In this document: positions 9,419-17,809 of the stretch, piece by piece
How positions within the stretch are numbered: the stretch's first letter is position 1
How the letters are laid out: each line of letters starts with the position of its first letter
Source of the DNA: G965227875 sp965227875
GTDB lineage: Bacteria > Pseudomonadota > Alphaproteobacteria > Rhizobiales > JAJFHC01
Assembly: GCA_965227875.1 (NCBI GenBank)
Contig: OZ245783.1
Location: forward strand, 3,410,001 to 3,474,000
Direction of reading: 5' to 3'
DNA: 64,000 bases
Made by a program: the position numbers and the translations under genes
Notes under the pieces: model-generated
What the model was told of the DNA's origin: nothing
What the model saw: only the letters and a program-made list of their open reading frames with translations
Databases searched by the model: none

Positions 9419-10129
9419 TTAACGGCGCAGCACGAGCTGTGTTCCGGACATCTCGAAAGCGCCGATGCGCTGAAGGTAGGTCATGCCGAGCAGGCTGCGG
9501 TGCAGCACGTCGGGCTGGGCGACCAGGGCGCGGACGTTGCGCACCGCGATGCCGCCGACGCTGACCTCGTCAAGCGTCGTGGATGCGGCGGTCGTGGTCC
9601 CGTTCGCTGTGCTGACGGGTACGGTGAACTGGAGCGCGGCGAGATCGATGCCTGCGCGCCTGGCGTCGCTGCTGGTCAGGACCACGGCGCTGGCGCCCGT
9701 GTCCGCGATCATTTCCACGTGGGTGCCGTTGACCAGGGTCGAAACGCTGAAATGCCCGTTCACGTCGGCCTGGATGGCGACGACCGACGCCGATCCGTCG
9801 TCGCCGCCCGACTCCACCACGGTAGGTGTGCCCGGGCTCAGTTCGCCCAGCATGCGGTTGCCCAGTTGCATGAATTCGTTGCGGTAGCTGTAGCCCGCCA
9901 CCAAGAGGAGCAGGATGCCCAGCCATGTCACCGCCTGTTTGGCCATCTCGCTCGCCCGGCCCAGGTTTCCGACCAGCATCGAGCCGCCGATGACGATCAG
10001 CAGCGCCACGCCGGCCACCAGGCGCGCAAGATCGGAATCGTCGAGCCCGACGGCCTCGCCGGGGTTGTCCACGAGCACGAGCACCAGCCCGACGACGATC
10101 AGAAGTCCGATACCGATCCAGGAAAGCAT
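9419..10129 (-). CDS. Membrane-anchored retropepsin-like aspartic protease
   Basis: Protein of 236 residues with three hydrophobic helices in the first 80 residues, a linker, and a C-terminal single-domain aspartic protease with active motif DTGAS (Asp143) and the usual downstream hydrophobic-hydrophobic-Gly element (LLGMTYL). This is the bacterial clan AA type, in which two subunits form one active site, exposed to the periplasm. Related alphaproteobacterial proteins such as PerP control the cell cycle, but the role here is unknown. It is 16 bp downstream of the DUF1289 gene in the minus-strand cobS group. Confidence 0.83.
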   Translation of the reverse strand: MLSWIGIGLLIVVGLVLVLVDNPGEAVGLDDSDLARLVAGVALLIVIGGSMLVGNLGRASEMAKQAVTWLGILLLLVAGYSYRNEFMQLGNRMLGELSPGTPTVVESGGDDGSASVVAIQADVNGHFSVSTLVNGTHVEMIADTGASAVVLTSSDARRAGIDLAALQFTVPVSTANGTTTAASTTLDEVSVGGIAVRNVRALVAQPDVLHRSLLGMTYLQRIGAFEMSGTQLVLRR

Positions 10130-10145
10130 GTGGCCTCTTGTCCGT

Positions 10146-10406
10146 TCAGTCCGCGCCTTCGGCCGCCGAACGCTTCAGCCGCCTTGAGCGTCCGCCGCGC
10201 CGTTCCGCATTGCGCGCCATGCGCACCGCTTTCTGTGCCTCCAGCCGCGCCGGGAGTTCCGCGATGACCTGCAGCTTTTCCTCGGGGCTCAGCTGCAGCC
10301 AGCCCGCAATCTCGTGTGAGCGCCGTCCGCAGCCCACGCAGGTGCGCGTCTCCGGATCGAGCGAGCAAAGCTGCTTGCAGGGCGACTTTATCATCTGCTG
10401 CGTCAT
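10146..10406 (-). CDS. DUF1289 domain small cysteine-rich protein
   Basis: Protein of 86 residues with the DUF1289 signature: SPCKQLCSLD, then CVGCGRRSHEIAGW, giving four conserved cysteines that probably bind a metal or Fe-S cluster. A basic C-terminal tail follows. Function of the family is not known. The start is the ATG of MTQQMIKSPC; a longer open frame upstream runs into cobS and is not needed. It lies between cobS (38 bp upstream) and the aspartic protease (16 bp downstream). Confidence 0.82.
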   Translation of the reverse strand: MTQQMIKSPCKQLCSLDPETRTCVGCGRRSHEIAGWLQLSPEEKLQVIAELPARLEAQKAVRMARNAERRGGRSRRLKRSAAEGAD

Positions 10407-10444
10407 ACGCTGCGCGGACCCGTATCCAGTTGCCGTCTCGTCGC

Positions 10445-11230
10445 TCAGTGGCCGGCAGCCGCCAGCACGGCGAAGAGGATGGCGCACTCGCTCATCTGCT
10501 GGCCGAACCCGGCGACATCGCCTGTATGCCCGCCGATTTGCGCGAGGGCAAGCCGTTCCACGCCCCACACCGCCGCGCTGGCCGCGATCAGTGCCGCCAC
10601 GGCGCCGACAAAGCCGGTGCCCACCAGCAACATGCCGCCGCCGCACAGGGCGGAAACGGCGAGAAGCTGCAGAAAGCCGGTGTCGTCGGGCTGGCCGGCA
10701 CCATGGGACAGCCCGTCATTGCGCGCCGCCGGCAGGCGGTGGAGCAGGGCGACGGCCCCGCCCCGGGACAGGGCCGCGCTGCCCGCAAGCAGGCAGGCAA
10801 CGCCGAACGTGTCGAGGCGGCCCGCGATTTCGGCCACGGCCAGGATCTTGAACCCCAGGACCAGGACCAGAGCGGTCACGCCGTAGGAGCCGACGCGGGA
10901 ATCGCGCATGATCTCCAGCTTCCGGTCGCGGGTGGCCCCGCCGCCGAAACCGTCCGCCACGTCCGCCAGGGCGTCTTCATGCAGTCCGCCCGATATGACG
11001 ACCATCGCGGTGATGGCAAGGACCGCGGACACGGCAGACGAATCGCCGAGTGCCTGTGCCAGGGCAAAGACACCGCCGCCCGCCGCGCCGACCGCGAGCC
11101 CGGCGACGGGTGCGGCGCGCAGGGCGCGGGTGAAGTCGCGGTCTTGCGTCCGCGAGGGTCCGCGCACCGGCAGGCGGGTGAAGAACACCAGCATTTCCCG
11201 AATGTCGTCGAGCCAGGGGCCTTGCGTCAT
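10445..11230 (-). CDS. cobS: Adenosylcobinamide-GDP ribazoletransferase CobS
   Basis: Integral membrane enzyme joining adenosylcobinamide-GDP and alpha-ribazole (phosphate) in the last step of the cobalamin nucleotide loop. The 261-residue product has the conserved LVFFTRLPV start, the metal-binding DALADVADGFGGG (about residues 90-102), RDSRVGSYG and several membrane helices, ending with the hydrophobic C-terminus usual for CobS. The ATG at MTQGPW was chosen because homology-like sequence starts there. It is divergent from cobT with a 113-bp gap and leads a minus-strand group with DUF1289, the aspartic protease and phosphomannomutase. No cobalamin riboswitch was recognised in the gap. Confidence 0.94.
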   Translation of the reverse strand: MTQGPWLDDIREMLVFFTRLPVRGPSRTQDRDFTRALRAAPVAGLAVGAAGGGVFALAQALGDSSAVSAVLAITAMVVISGGLHEDALADVADGFGGGATRDRKLEIMRDSRVGSYGVTALVLVLGFKILAVAEIAGRLDTFGVACLLAGSAALSRGGAVALLHRLPAARNDGLSHGAGQPDDTGFLQLLAVSALCGGGMLLVGTGFVGAVAALIAASAAVWGVERLALAQIGGHTGDVAGFGQQMSECAILFAVLAAAGH

Positions 11231-11343
11231 GTGACCAGGTCGTTTCCCGAAGAAAGATTGCCGATGTTTGTCGTTTCTCGGACCTGTTGTCCACAGTATA
11301 ACCCGGTGGCCCCTCAAGCCGACTTACCGCGATCGGGAGAATC

Positions 11344-12372
11344 ATGCAGGAAAACACCACAGGTCTGCCCTTTGACGACATCCGGAACCTCGTACGATCG
11401 ATGCCGGGACCGGACCTCGAGGCCGCTGCCGCGGCCCGTGCGCGGGACGCCGGCCTGACAAAACCGCCCGGAGCGCTCGGACGGCTCGAGACCATCGCCG
11501 AATGGCTTGCGGCCTGGCAGGGGCGCCATCCCGCGAAAGTCGAGCGGCCCATGGCGGCCGTGTTCGCCGCCAACCACGGCGTCACCGCACAGGGCATCTC
11601 CGCGTTTCCGCCGGAGGTCACCGCGCAGATGGTGGCCAACTTCGCCGCCGGGGGTGCTGCGGTGAACCAGATCTGCAAGGCCAACGATGCCGGCCTCAAG
11701 GTCTTCGAGCTGGCGCTGGAACTTCCGACCGGAGACATCACGCGGGAACCGGCCATGGACGAGCCGACCTGCGCGGCGACCATCGCCTACGGTATGGAAG
11801 CCATCGCCGGCGGCACCGATCTGCTGTGCATCGGCGAAATGGGCATTGGCAACACGACCATCGCGGCCGCCGTATGCTGTGGCCTCTTCGGCGGCGATCC
11901 GGCGGACTGGGTCGGGCCGGGAACCGGCCTCGACGACGAGGGGGTGCGGCGCAAGGCCGATGCGGTGGCGCGGGCCATGGCGCTCAACGAAGGCCATCTC
12001 GACGATCCGCTGGAGGTCCTGCGGCGCCTGGGCGGCCGCGAACTGGCCGCGATGGCGGGCGCCGTGCTTGCCGCCCGTAGCCAGCGTGTTCCGGTGCTCA
12101 TCGACGGTTACGTGGCTACGGCCGCCGCGGCGGTGTTGCACGCCATGGATCCCTCCGCGCTCGACCATTGTCTCGCCGCGCACCGGAGCGCCGAACCGGC
12201 CCACGCGCGCCTGCTCGAGAAGATCGGCAAGGAACCGCTGCTCGATCTCGGCATGCGGCTCGGCGAGGCTTCGGGTGCCGCCCTTGCCGTGGGCATCGTC
12301 CGTGCCGCCGCCGTGACCCATGCCGAAATGGCGACCTTCGCGGAAGCGGGCGTGAGCGAGAAATCCGACTGA
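11344..12372 (+). CDS. cobT: Nicotinate-nucleotide-dimethylbenzimidazole phosphoribosyltransferase CobT
   Basis: Makes alpha-ribazole 5'-phosphate from nicotinate mononucleotide and dimethylbenzimidazole for the lower ligand of cobalamin; cytoplasmic. The 342 residues show TKPPGALGRLE (about 40-50), the FAANHGVTAQGISAFP segment, GEMGIGNTT and the late LGEASGAAL with the catalytic-base glutamate, all at family positions. The gene is divergent from cobS, which uses its product. Start ATG at a spacing that leaves no upstream alternative. Confidence 0.96.
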   Translation: MQENTTGLPFDDIRNLVRSMPGPDLEAAAAARARDAGLTKPPGALGRLETIAEWLAAWQGRHPAKVERPMAAVFAANHGVTAQGISAFPPEVTAQMVANFAAGGAAVNQICKANDAGLKVFELALELPTGDITREPAMDEPTCAATIAYGMEAIAGGTDLLCIGEMGIGNTTIAAAVCCGLFGGDPADWVGPGTGLDDEGVRRKADAVARAMALNEGHLDDPLEVLRRLGGRELAAMAGAVLAARSQRVPVLIDGYVATAAAAVLHAMDPSALDHCLAAHRSAEPAHARLLEKIGKEPLLDLGMRLGEASGAALAVGIVRAAAVTHAEMATFAEAGVSEKSD

Positions 12373-12397
12373 AACGGGTTCACACGACTTTCCCTTG

Positions 12398-13291
12398 TCA
12401 GGCGGCCGGGTGTCCGGCCTCCTCGATCAGCCAGTCGCGGACGCGGGCGGCGGCAGGCGAAAGGCCGCTCACGGAGCGGCAGACCAGGTGATACGCCTCG
12501 CCGCTGGGCAATCGCATGTCCGGCCAGCAGGGAACGAGCCCATAGTCCTCGACCCTCCGGTCCGTCGCCGGGGCGCGTGCAACCGCAATACCATAACCTC
12601 GGGCTGCCATGGCAAGGGCGATCTCGCTCGAGTCTACGAAACAGAAGCGCGCTTGCTCCATGTCGACGACGCCGGCCGCCGCGAACAGTTGCATCCAGCT
12701 TGTCCGATGAGACGAGATCTCGATCAACCGATGCCCCAGTACATCCCCAGGCCTTGCGAGACCGTCGGCGATTTCGGGCAGCGCCACCGGGTAGATCTCC
12801 TCGCCGAACAGGGCCGTGCTGTCGCCCCAGTTGCGCGGTGCGCCGCCGAACACGACATGGAGGTCCGGTCCCTCCCGCTCGAGGTCGCGTTCGTCGTGAC
12901 TGCCCGTCACATGCAGTTCGATATCCGGACAGGCCGCTTCGAAGGCGCACAGCCGGGCCGCCAGCCAGGACGTCGCGAAAATGAGCGTGGCCTGGATTGT
13001 GACGGATGGACGTGCGCTATGGCCGAACAGGGACGCCGCCGTCGTCTCCACGGACAGCAGCGACTGGCGGACCGCGGGCAGGAAGGAAGCCCCGGCATCC
13101 GTCAAGGTGACATTTCGGGCCCCGCGTTCGAAGAGCGCCGATCCCAGGTGGCCTTCGAGCGCCTTGAGCTGTTGGCTCACCGCGGCAGGGCTCATGTTGA
13201 GGATCCGCGCCGCGCCCGTGAAACTCTCCGTGCGGGCTGCGGCCTCGAAGACCCGCAGCCAGTTGAGCGATGGAATGCGCCGAATGGACAT
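12398..13291 (-). CDS. LysR-family regulator (GcvA-like)
   Basis: DNA-binding activator/repressor of 297 residues: N-terminal winged HTH (about 5-65, with FTGAARILNMSPAAVSQQLKAL) and a C-terminal substrate-binding domain. The sequence begins RRIPSLNWLRVFEAAART, as in the GcvA subgroup. The start MSIRR is preferred over one six codons upstream because AGGGAG precedes it. It is divergent from the PhyH dioxygenase gene, its likely target, with an imperfect dyad between them. The effector is unknown. Confidence 0.9.
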   Translation of the reverse strand: MSIRRIPSLNWLRVFEAAARTESFTGAARILNMSPAAVSQQLKALEGHLGSALFERGARNVTLTDAGASFLPAVRQSLLSVETTAASLFGHSARPSVTIQATLIFATSWLAARLCAFEAACPDIELHVTGSHDERDLEREGPDLHVVFGGAPRNWGDSTALFGEEIYPVALPEIADGLARPGDVLGHRLIEISSHRTSWMQLFAAAGVVDMEQARFCFVDSSEIALAMAARGYGIAVARAPATDRRVEDYGLVPCWPDMRLPSGEAYHLVCRSVSGLSPAAARVRDWLIEEAGHPAA

Positions 13292-13320
13292 GTCCCGGCT
13301 CCCTGTCACGACCGAGAATT

Positions 13321-13344
13321 GAGCATAAGTTCAGCTTAAGGCTC
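13321..13344. promoter_or_regulatory. Imperfect dyad, candidate LysR operator
   Basis: GAGCATAAG-TTCAG-CTTAAGGCTC is a near-palindrome (one extra base in the right arm) between the divergent LysR and PhyH genes. Placement and T/A-rich arms suit a LysR site; nothing more supports it. Confidence 0.35.
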
Positions 13345-13417
13345 GCCGCAAGGATTGCCGTTTGACCCGGAGGGTGGGGAGGCGTTCAGATGCGGGGAAA
13401 GCGAGGGAGGGACGCCC

Positions 13418-14263
13418 ATGAATCCTGGCGCGGCACAACGGTTGGACAGCCTGACCGACCGATATCACGAAGACGGTTTCGTCTTTCCGGTACCCGTACT
13501 TGGTCCGCAGGAGGCGGCAGAGGCGAGGGCATCGCTCGAAGCGCTCGAGGCGCGGTCGGCCGGAACAGCCCTGGGGAACCGCACACAGCTCAACTATCCC
13601 CACGTCATTTTCCGTTTCGCGGCCGGACTCGTGCGCCATCCCGCGATCCTCGACGTGGTCGAGGCGATACTCGGGCCCGACATCCTCGTCTGGGGCGCGA
13701 CCTTCTTCATCAAGGAACCTCACACTGAAAACTACGTGAGCTGGCATCAGGATCTGCGGTACTGGGGGCTGAGCGACGAGGAGGGGCAGGTCAGCGCCTG
13801 GCTCGCGCTGAGCCCGGTGACCCGCGAGAACGGTTGCATGCGTTTCGTCCCGGGCAGCCACAGGGGCGCCATGGTCACCCATCGCGACACGTTCTCGGAA
13901 AACAACGTTCTGACACGCGGACAGGAAGCCGAGGTCGATATCGACGAGGACCGCACGGTGGACGTTGAACTCCGGCCGGGCGAGGCGTCGTTCCATCATG
14001 GCCGGTTGCTGCACGCCTCGGCGCCCAACCGCTCCGCCGAACGCCGGATCGGCATGGCGATCAACTATATCGCGCCCCACGTGATGCAACGCGTTGCCGC
14101 CGAGGATTTCGCCGTGCCCGTACGTGGCGAGGACCGTTTCGGGCATTTCCGGCACGTGCCCGAACCGGCGGAGGATCTGTCCGGGGATGCGCTTGCCTGG
14201 CATGCGCGCATTCTCCGCGCCCAGAACGAGGCGATGTACGAGGGCGTGCCCGGGCCGGCGTGA
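13418..14263 (+). CDS. Phytanoyl-CoA dioxygenase (PhyH) family oxygenase
   Basis: Fe(II)/2-oxoglutarate oxygenase of 281 residues. The double-stranded beta-helix ligands are visible: His110 and Asp112 in SWHQDLRYW, His199 in LLHASAPN, and Arg205 for the 2-oxoglutarate carboxylate. The segment GCMRFVPGSHRGAM is typical of bacterial PhyH proteins that hydroxylate small metabolites. The ATG at MNPGAAQ has GAGGGAGGG upstream; a longer frame starts 21 codons earlier without such a site. It is divergent from a LysR regulator and converges, 5 bp apart, with the isochorismatase-like gene. Substrate unknown. Confidence 0.87.
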   Translation: MNPGAAQRLDSLTDRYHEDGFVFPVPVLGPQEAAEARASLEALEARSAGTALGNRTQLNYPHVIFRFAAGLVRHPAILDVVEAILGPDILVWGATFFIKEPHTENYVSWHQDLRYWGLSDEEGQVSAWLALSPVTRENGCMRFVPGSHRGAMVTHRDTFSENNVLTRGQEAEVDIDEDRTVDVELRPGEASFHHGRLLHASAPNRSAERRIGMAINYIAPHVMQRVAAEDFAVPVRGEDRFGHFRHVPEPAEDLSGDALAWHARILRAQNEAMYEGVPGPA

Positions 14264-14268
14264 GGCCG

Positions 14269-14919
14269 TCAGGCGCCGACCGCGGCCTCCACGTCCGCCA
14301 CGTCGCAGATCCAACCGAAGAGATGCCCTTCACCCTGGATGATGGCGAGCGCCGCGTCGTGCAGGCCCGGTTCCTGGGCGGCGCAACAGTCGGCGACCGT
14401 GAGGCACCAGTAGCCGCGGTCGACGGCCTCGCGAAGCGTGGAATGCACACAGCACTGGGTGGTGACCCCGCACAGGATCAGGTGGTCGATGCCGCGACCC
14501 GCAAGGTGGACGTCGAGTGCGGTGCCGTGGAAGGCGCCGAAAGCCGCCTTGTCGAACACCGATTCGCCGGGACGCGGTTCCAGGCCGCCGACGAAAGCCT
14601 GGCCGTCTTCGCCGCGGATGCACATGCGGCCGACCGGTCCTGGCCGCCCGACATATCCCAGTGAGGCCCGGTAGCCGGATACGTCCGAGAGGTCCGGACG
14701 GTAGCTTTCGCGGGTGAACACCACGTGGGTGCCCGAACGCCGGGCGGCATCGATCAGCCGTCCGACCCGCGGCACGATGGCGTCCATCTCCGCGCGGCAT
14801 TCGGTGTCTTCGGCAAAGAAATCCTTCTGCATGTCGATGACGAGCAATGCGGTCGTCCCGGGCGAGAACCGGTAGACCCGGTCCGCCCTGCAGGAAACGT
14901 CCCTGGCGGCCCCGGTCAT
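14269..14919 (-). CDS. Isochorismatase-family cysteine hydrolase
   Basis: Cytoplasmic hydrolase of 216 residues with the family triad: Asp29 in LLVIDMQKDFF, Lys124 in VFDKAAFGAF, and Cys157 in GVTTQCCVHST, with the non-proline cis peptide before Thr153. The cysteine means an amidase-type hydrolase (nicotinamidase, ureidoacrylate or biuret class) rather than true isochorismatase. It follows the HxlR regulator gene by 15 bp on the same strand and so is likely under its control. Substrate cannot be named. Confidence 0.88.
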   Translation of the reverse strand: MTGAARDVSCRADRVYRFSPGTTALLVIDMQKDFFAEDTECRAEMDAIVPRVGRLIDAARRSGTHVVFTRESYRPDLSDVSGYRASLGYVGRPGPVGRMCIRGEDGQAFVGGLEPRPGESVFDKAAFGAFHGTALDVHLAGRGIDHLILCGVTTQCCVHSTLREAVDRGYWCLTVADCCAAQEPGLHDAALAIIQGEGHLFGWICDVADVEAAVGA

Positions 14920-14934
14920 GGCGCGCGGTTCCGG

Positions 14935-15627
14935 TCAGGCGACACGTTTCTTCTCCGCGGCGAACGGGCTGAGGCCGAGCCAAGTCTGCATGGTCGACAC
15001 CAGCGTCCGGTCTCCCACGAGGTCCATCCGCTCCCGTTCCGCCGCGACGGTCGTCAGGCCCATCCAGATGGCGGTCATCGTCCTGAGATCGGTGGCGACA
15101 TAGAGGTCGACGTCGAAGCCCGGATCGGACCAGCAAAGGTCGACCTCACCGTCCGGTTCCACCACCAGCCACCACTTCGCCTTGGATGCGGGCAGGTCGT
15201 GATACAGGAACTGTATCGTCACCCGGCGCTCGGGCAACGGGGAGGGGTCGAGGTTGCGCCGCATGTCCCACATCAGCAGCGACGGATCGAGGTTCTTCAG
15301 GGAAAGCCGGGAGTCGACCCAGCGCTGCCCCCACAGCCCGAACAGTTCGACGATGGGTGCGAGGTCGCGCCCCGAGTCCGTCAGCCGGTAGTCGCTGGCG
15401 TTGGTGTCGCCGGGGACCGGCGTCTTTTCGACGATCCCGGCGCCTTCCAGCTCCTTGAGCCGGCGCGAAAGCAGGGTCGGCGACATCTTCGGCACGCCGC
15501 GGCGCAGGTCGTTGAACCGGGTCGATCCGGCGAGAAGCTCGCGAAGGAGCACGATCGTCCAGCGGGTGCAGAGAACCTCCGCCGCCATCGCGACAGGACA
15601 GAACTGCTTGTATCCGGGAACCGTCAT
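14935..15627 (-). CDS. HxlR-family regulator with C-terminal sterol-carrier-like extension
   Basis: Protein of 230 residues. The N-terminal 100 residues form the HxlR winged helix (CPVAMAAEVLCTRWTIVLLREL, then RFNDLRRGVPKMSPTLLSRRLKELEGAGIV). The remaining 130 residues resemble an SCP2-like ligand pocket (WWLVVEPDGEVDLCW, DVDLYVATDLRTMTAIWMG). The ATG has GGAGGAGAAG directly upstream. It leads an operon with the isochorismatase-like gene and is divergent from the DUF4242 gene, with a GTAC-type inverted repeat between them. Confidence 0.88.
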   Translation of the reverse strand: MTVPGYKQFCPVAMAAEVLCTRWTIVLLRELLAGSTRFNDLRRGVPKMSPTLLSRRLKELEGAGIVEKTPVPGDTNASDYRLTDSGRDLAPIVELFGLWGQRWVDSRLSLKNLDPSLLMWDMRRNLDPSPLPERRVTIQFLYHDLPASKAKWWLVVEPDGEVDLCWSDPGFDVDLYVATDLRTMTAIWMGLTTVAAERERMDLVGDRTLVSTMQTWLGLSPFAAEKKRVA

Positions 15628-15692
15628 CTTCTCCTCCGCTCTTGATCGTGCATCAGGGTGAACGGCGGCGGCAAGGCGCACAAGTCCACAAA

Positions 15693-15711
15693 CTGTACCG
15701 GGCAGGTACAG
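15693..15711. promoter_or_regulatory. Inverted repeat, candidate HxlR operator
   Basis: CTGTACC-GGGCA-GGTACAG is a perfect 7-bp dyad between the divergent HxlR and DUF4242 genes, containing the paired GTAC cores seen at HxlR/DUF24 sites. It lies 66 bp from the HxlR start and 110 bp from the DUF4242 start. Confidence 0.55.
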
Positions 15712-15821
15712 ATCCTGCACTGGCCGGGATCGCCCGTTTCGCGCCAGCCTCAACCGACCGTCTTCCCGCAGCCTCGGGGGAACGGACACACGGACAAACC
15801 TGAGCAGGAAGGAGACCCTTG

Positions 15822-16100
15822 ATGAAACGGTACATGATCGAGCGCGAGATCCCCGAAGTCGGATCGATGGGGACCGAACAGCTTGCCGGCGCGGCGCAGA
15901 CATCGAACGAGGCGCTCGACAGGCTGGCACCGCATGTGCAGTGGCTGGAGAGTTTCGTTGCCGCGGACAAGACGTTCTGCGTCTACCTCGCACGGGACGA
16001 AGACGTCATTCGCGAACACGCCCGCCTGAGCGGCTTTCCCGCATCGCGCATCACGCCGGTGCACACGGTCATCGACCCGACGACAGCGAATTGCGGCTGA
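15822..16100 (+). CDS. DUF4242 family small protein
   Basis: Protein of 92 residues of the ferredoxin-like DUF4242 type, recognised by KRYMIEREIPEVGSM at the start, VQWLESFVAADKTFCVYLA in the middle and the conserved end SRITPVHTVIDPTTA. Members are called nickel-binding or signalling proteins in databases but have no settled function. The ATG has GGAAGGAG upstream; a TTG directly precedes it in frame. Its promoter faces the HxlR regulator across a candidate operator. Confidence 0.82.
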   Translation: MKRYMIEREIPEVGSMGTEQLAGAAQTSNEALDRLAPHVQWLESFVAADKTFCVYLARDEDVIREHARLSGFPASRITPVHTVIDPTTANCG

Positions 16101-16118
16101 GCGGCGTGCTCCCGCGCG

Positions 16119-17624
16119 TCAGCTTGCCGCCTTCAGGGGCGGGACGATGGCGTCGCGGGCCCTGAGCACCCGGGCGCGGGGGAACTCCACCGTGACGCAG
16201 GTTCCCTCGCCAACACGGCTGGTCAGCCGCAGTCGGCCGCCGTGCAGTTCGGCGAGCCCCTGCACGATGGGAAGGCCGAGACCGGCGCCCGCCTCGGCCT
16301 TCTGCTGGGCGAGCGAACCCTGGCCGAAGGAACTCAGGACGACGGGGATCTCGTTTTCGGGGATGCCCGGTCCGGTGTCGCGGACCGTCATCGCGAGTCC
16401 GCCCATGTCGGTACGGGAGACCTCGAGCGAGATGGAGCCGCCTTCGGGCGTGAACTTGATGGCGTTCGACATCAGGTTGAGCCAGATCTGGCGGATCGCC
16501 CGCTGGTCCGCTTCCAGCATGGGCAGGTCGGGTTCGAAGTTTTCGACGATGTCGATATCCTGTTCGCGCGCCCTCAGGTTCAGGAGCGACCGGCACTCCT
16601 CCGCCACGCCCTGGAGCGACACCGGCTCCTCGTTGAGTTCGTACCGGCCCGCTTCGATGCGCGAAAGGTCGAGCACCTCGTTGATCAGGTTGAGAAGGTG
16701 TTTGCCGCTGTCATGGATATGTTCGGCATAGTCCTTGTAGGCGGCGACTTCATGCTTGCCCATGATCTCTTCCTTCATGACTTCTGAAAAACCCATGATT
16801 GCGTTGAGCGGCGTGCGCAGTTCGTGGCTCATGGTGGCCAGGAACCGGGACTTTGCGAGATTGGCGTCCTCGGCGCGCCGGCGGGCTTCGTCGGACTTGG
16901 ACTTGGCCTCTTCGAGCTCGGCGATGAGGGCGTCCTTTTCGGCCCGGAACACCAGCATGTGCAGCGCCGTCTCGTTGAGCTTGCGCGACAGGTGGACGAA
17001 GTAGATCTCCGCGCAGATCGCCATGACGGCGAGCGAAAGGTAGAGCGTGCCGCCGTCGATCAGGCAGCGCACGGTCACCGCCGCCGTGATCGGGATGGTT
17101 CCCGCGAACACGACCGAAAGCACGTTGTTGGCCAGCGCCATGCGGATCGACGCCACGATCATCAGGACGGCGATGAGATAGACCCGCTCGACCTGCTGCG
17201 CCTCGGTCCAGAAGGCGAAGATGAGCGCCGACCATGTGAGCGAGCAGATGAGTTCGGCCGCGGCGAACTTGCTCAGCCATTCCTCGACGCCCACGTCCTC
17301 GGGCTCAAGATTGTCGAATTTCTGGCAGAAGGAGACGGCTATGCCCTGGCTGACGAAGACCGCCGAAAGCCATATGGCCGCTTCGTGGAAAGGCACCCAG
17401 AGCAGGCTGGAGGCCGCGACGATGACGGCGATGACGGGCATGGCCAACGCCGCGCCGAGCTGGCTCTTGGCGTAGAGCATGAGCAGGTCGCGGCGGAAGA
17501 AAATCGCCCGGTTTCCCAGATCGGACAGCCGGGTACGGACCTCGCGCATGGGCATGCGCAAGCTCTCGTCCCGCGAATACGCGCGCGAACGCGTATCGCC
17601 CGCCGGTTTCTCGCCGGAAGCCAT
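16119..17624 (-). CDS. Membrane sensor histidine kinase (PdhS/DivJ-like catalytic region)
   Basis: Protein of 501 residues. About six hydrophobic helices lie between residues 55 and 212, followed by a short coiled coil (about 225-258), the H-box SHELRTPLNAIMGFSEVM with phosphoacceptor His267, then the N-box NLMSNAIKF, DTGPGIP and GAGLGLPIV of the ATPase domain. This catalytic region resembles alphaproteobacterial PleC/DivJ/PdhS kinases. There is no periplasmic sensor or PAS domain, so the signal may be sensed within the membrane. No response regulator gene is adjacent, so it is an orphan kinase in this window. Confidence 0.9.
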   Translation of the reverse strand: MASGEKPAGDTRSRAYSRDESLRMPMREVRTRLSDLGNRAIFFRRDLLMLYAKSQLGAALAMPVIAVIVAASSLLWVPFHEAAIWLSAVFVSQGIAVSFCQKFDNLEPEDVGVEEWLSKFAAAELICSLTWSALIFAFWTEAQQVERVYLIAVLMIVASIRMALANNVLSVVFAGTIPITAAVTVRCLIDGGTLYLSLAVMAICAEIYFVHLSRKLNETALHMLVFRAEKDALIAELEEAKSKSDEARRRAEDANLAKSRFLATMSHELRTPLNAIMGFSEVMKEEIMGKHEVAAYKDYAEHIHDSGKHLLNLINEVLDLSRIEAGRYELNEEPVSLQGVAEECRSLLNLRAREQDIDIVENFEPDLPMLEADQRAIRQIWLNLMSNAIKFTPEGGSISLEVSRTDMGGLAMTVRDTGPGIPENEIPVVLSSFGQGSLAQQKAEAGAGLGLPIVQGLAELHGGRLRLTSRVGEGTCVTVEFPRARVLRARDAIVPPLKAAS

Positions 17625-17809
17625 CGAGCCGTTCCCTGTCTTGTGGACCGTGTCCGGTCCGCGCCCGGTTTTTCGGGTCGCCGTTTATGGGTGCCGACTA
17701 TGGGGGAGAAGTCTTAAGAACGGTTTTGGAAGCTTGGTTAAAAATGCCTCTAGCCTGCGGGGGATTCTGTCGGAATCCGGAATCCGCCGGCTGCGGCGGA
17801 GATGCCCGG

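Noticed and set aside
11231..11343. Cobalamin riboswitch between cobS and cobT
   Set aside because: The 113-bp gap is too short for both leaders and no B12-box-like sequence was recognised.
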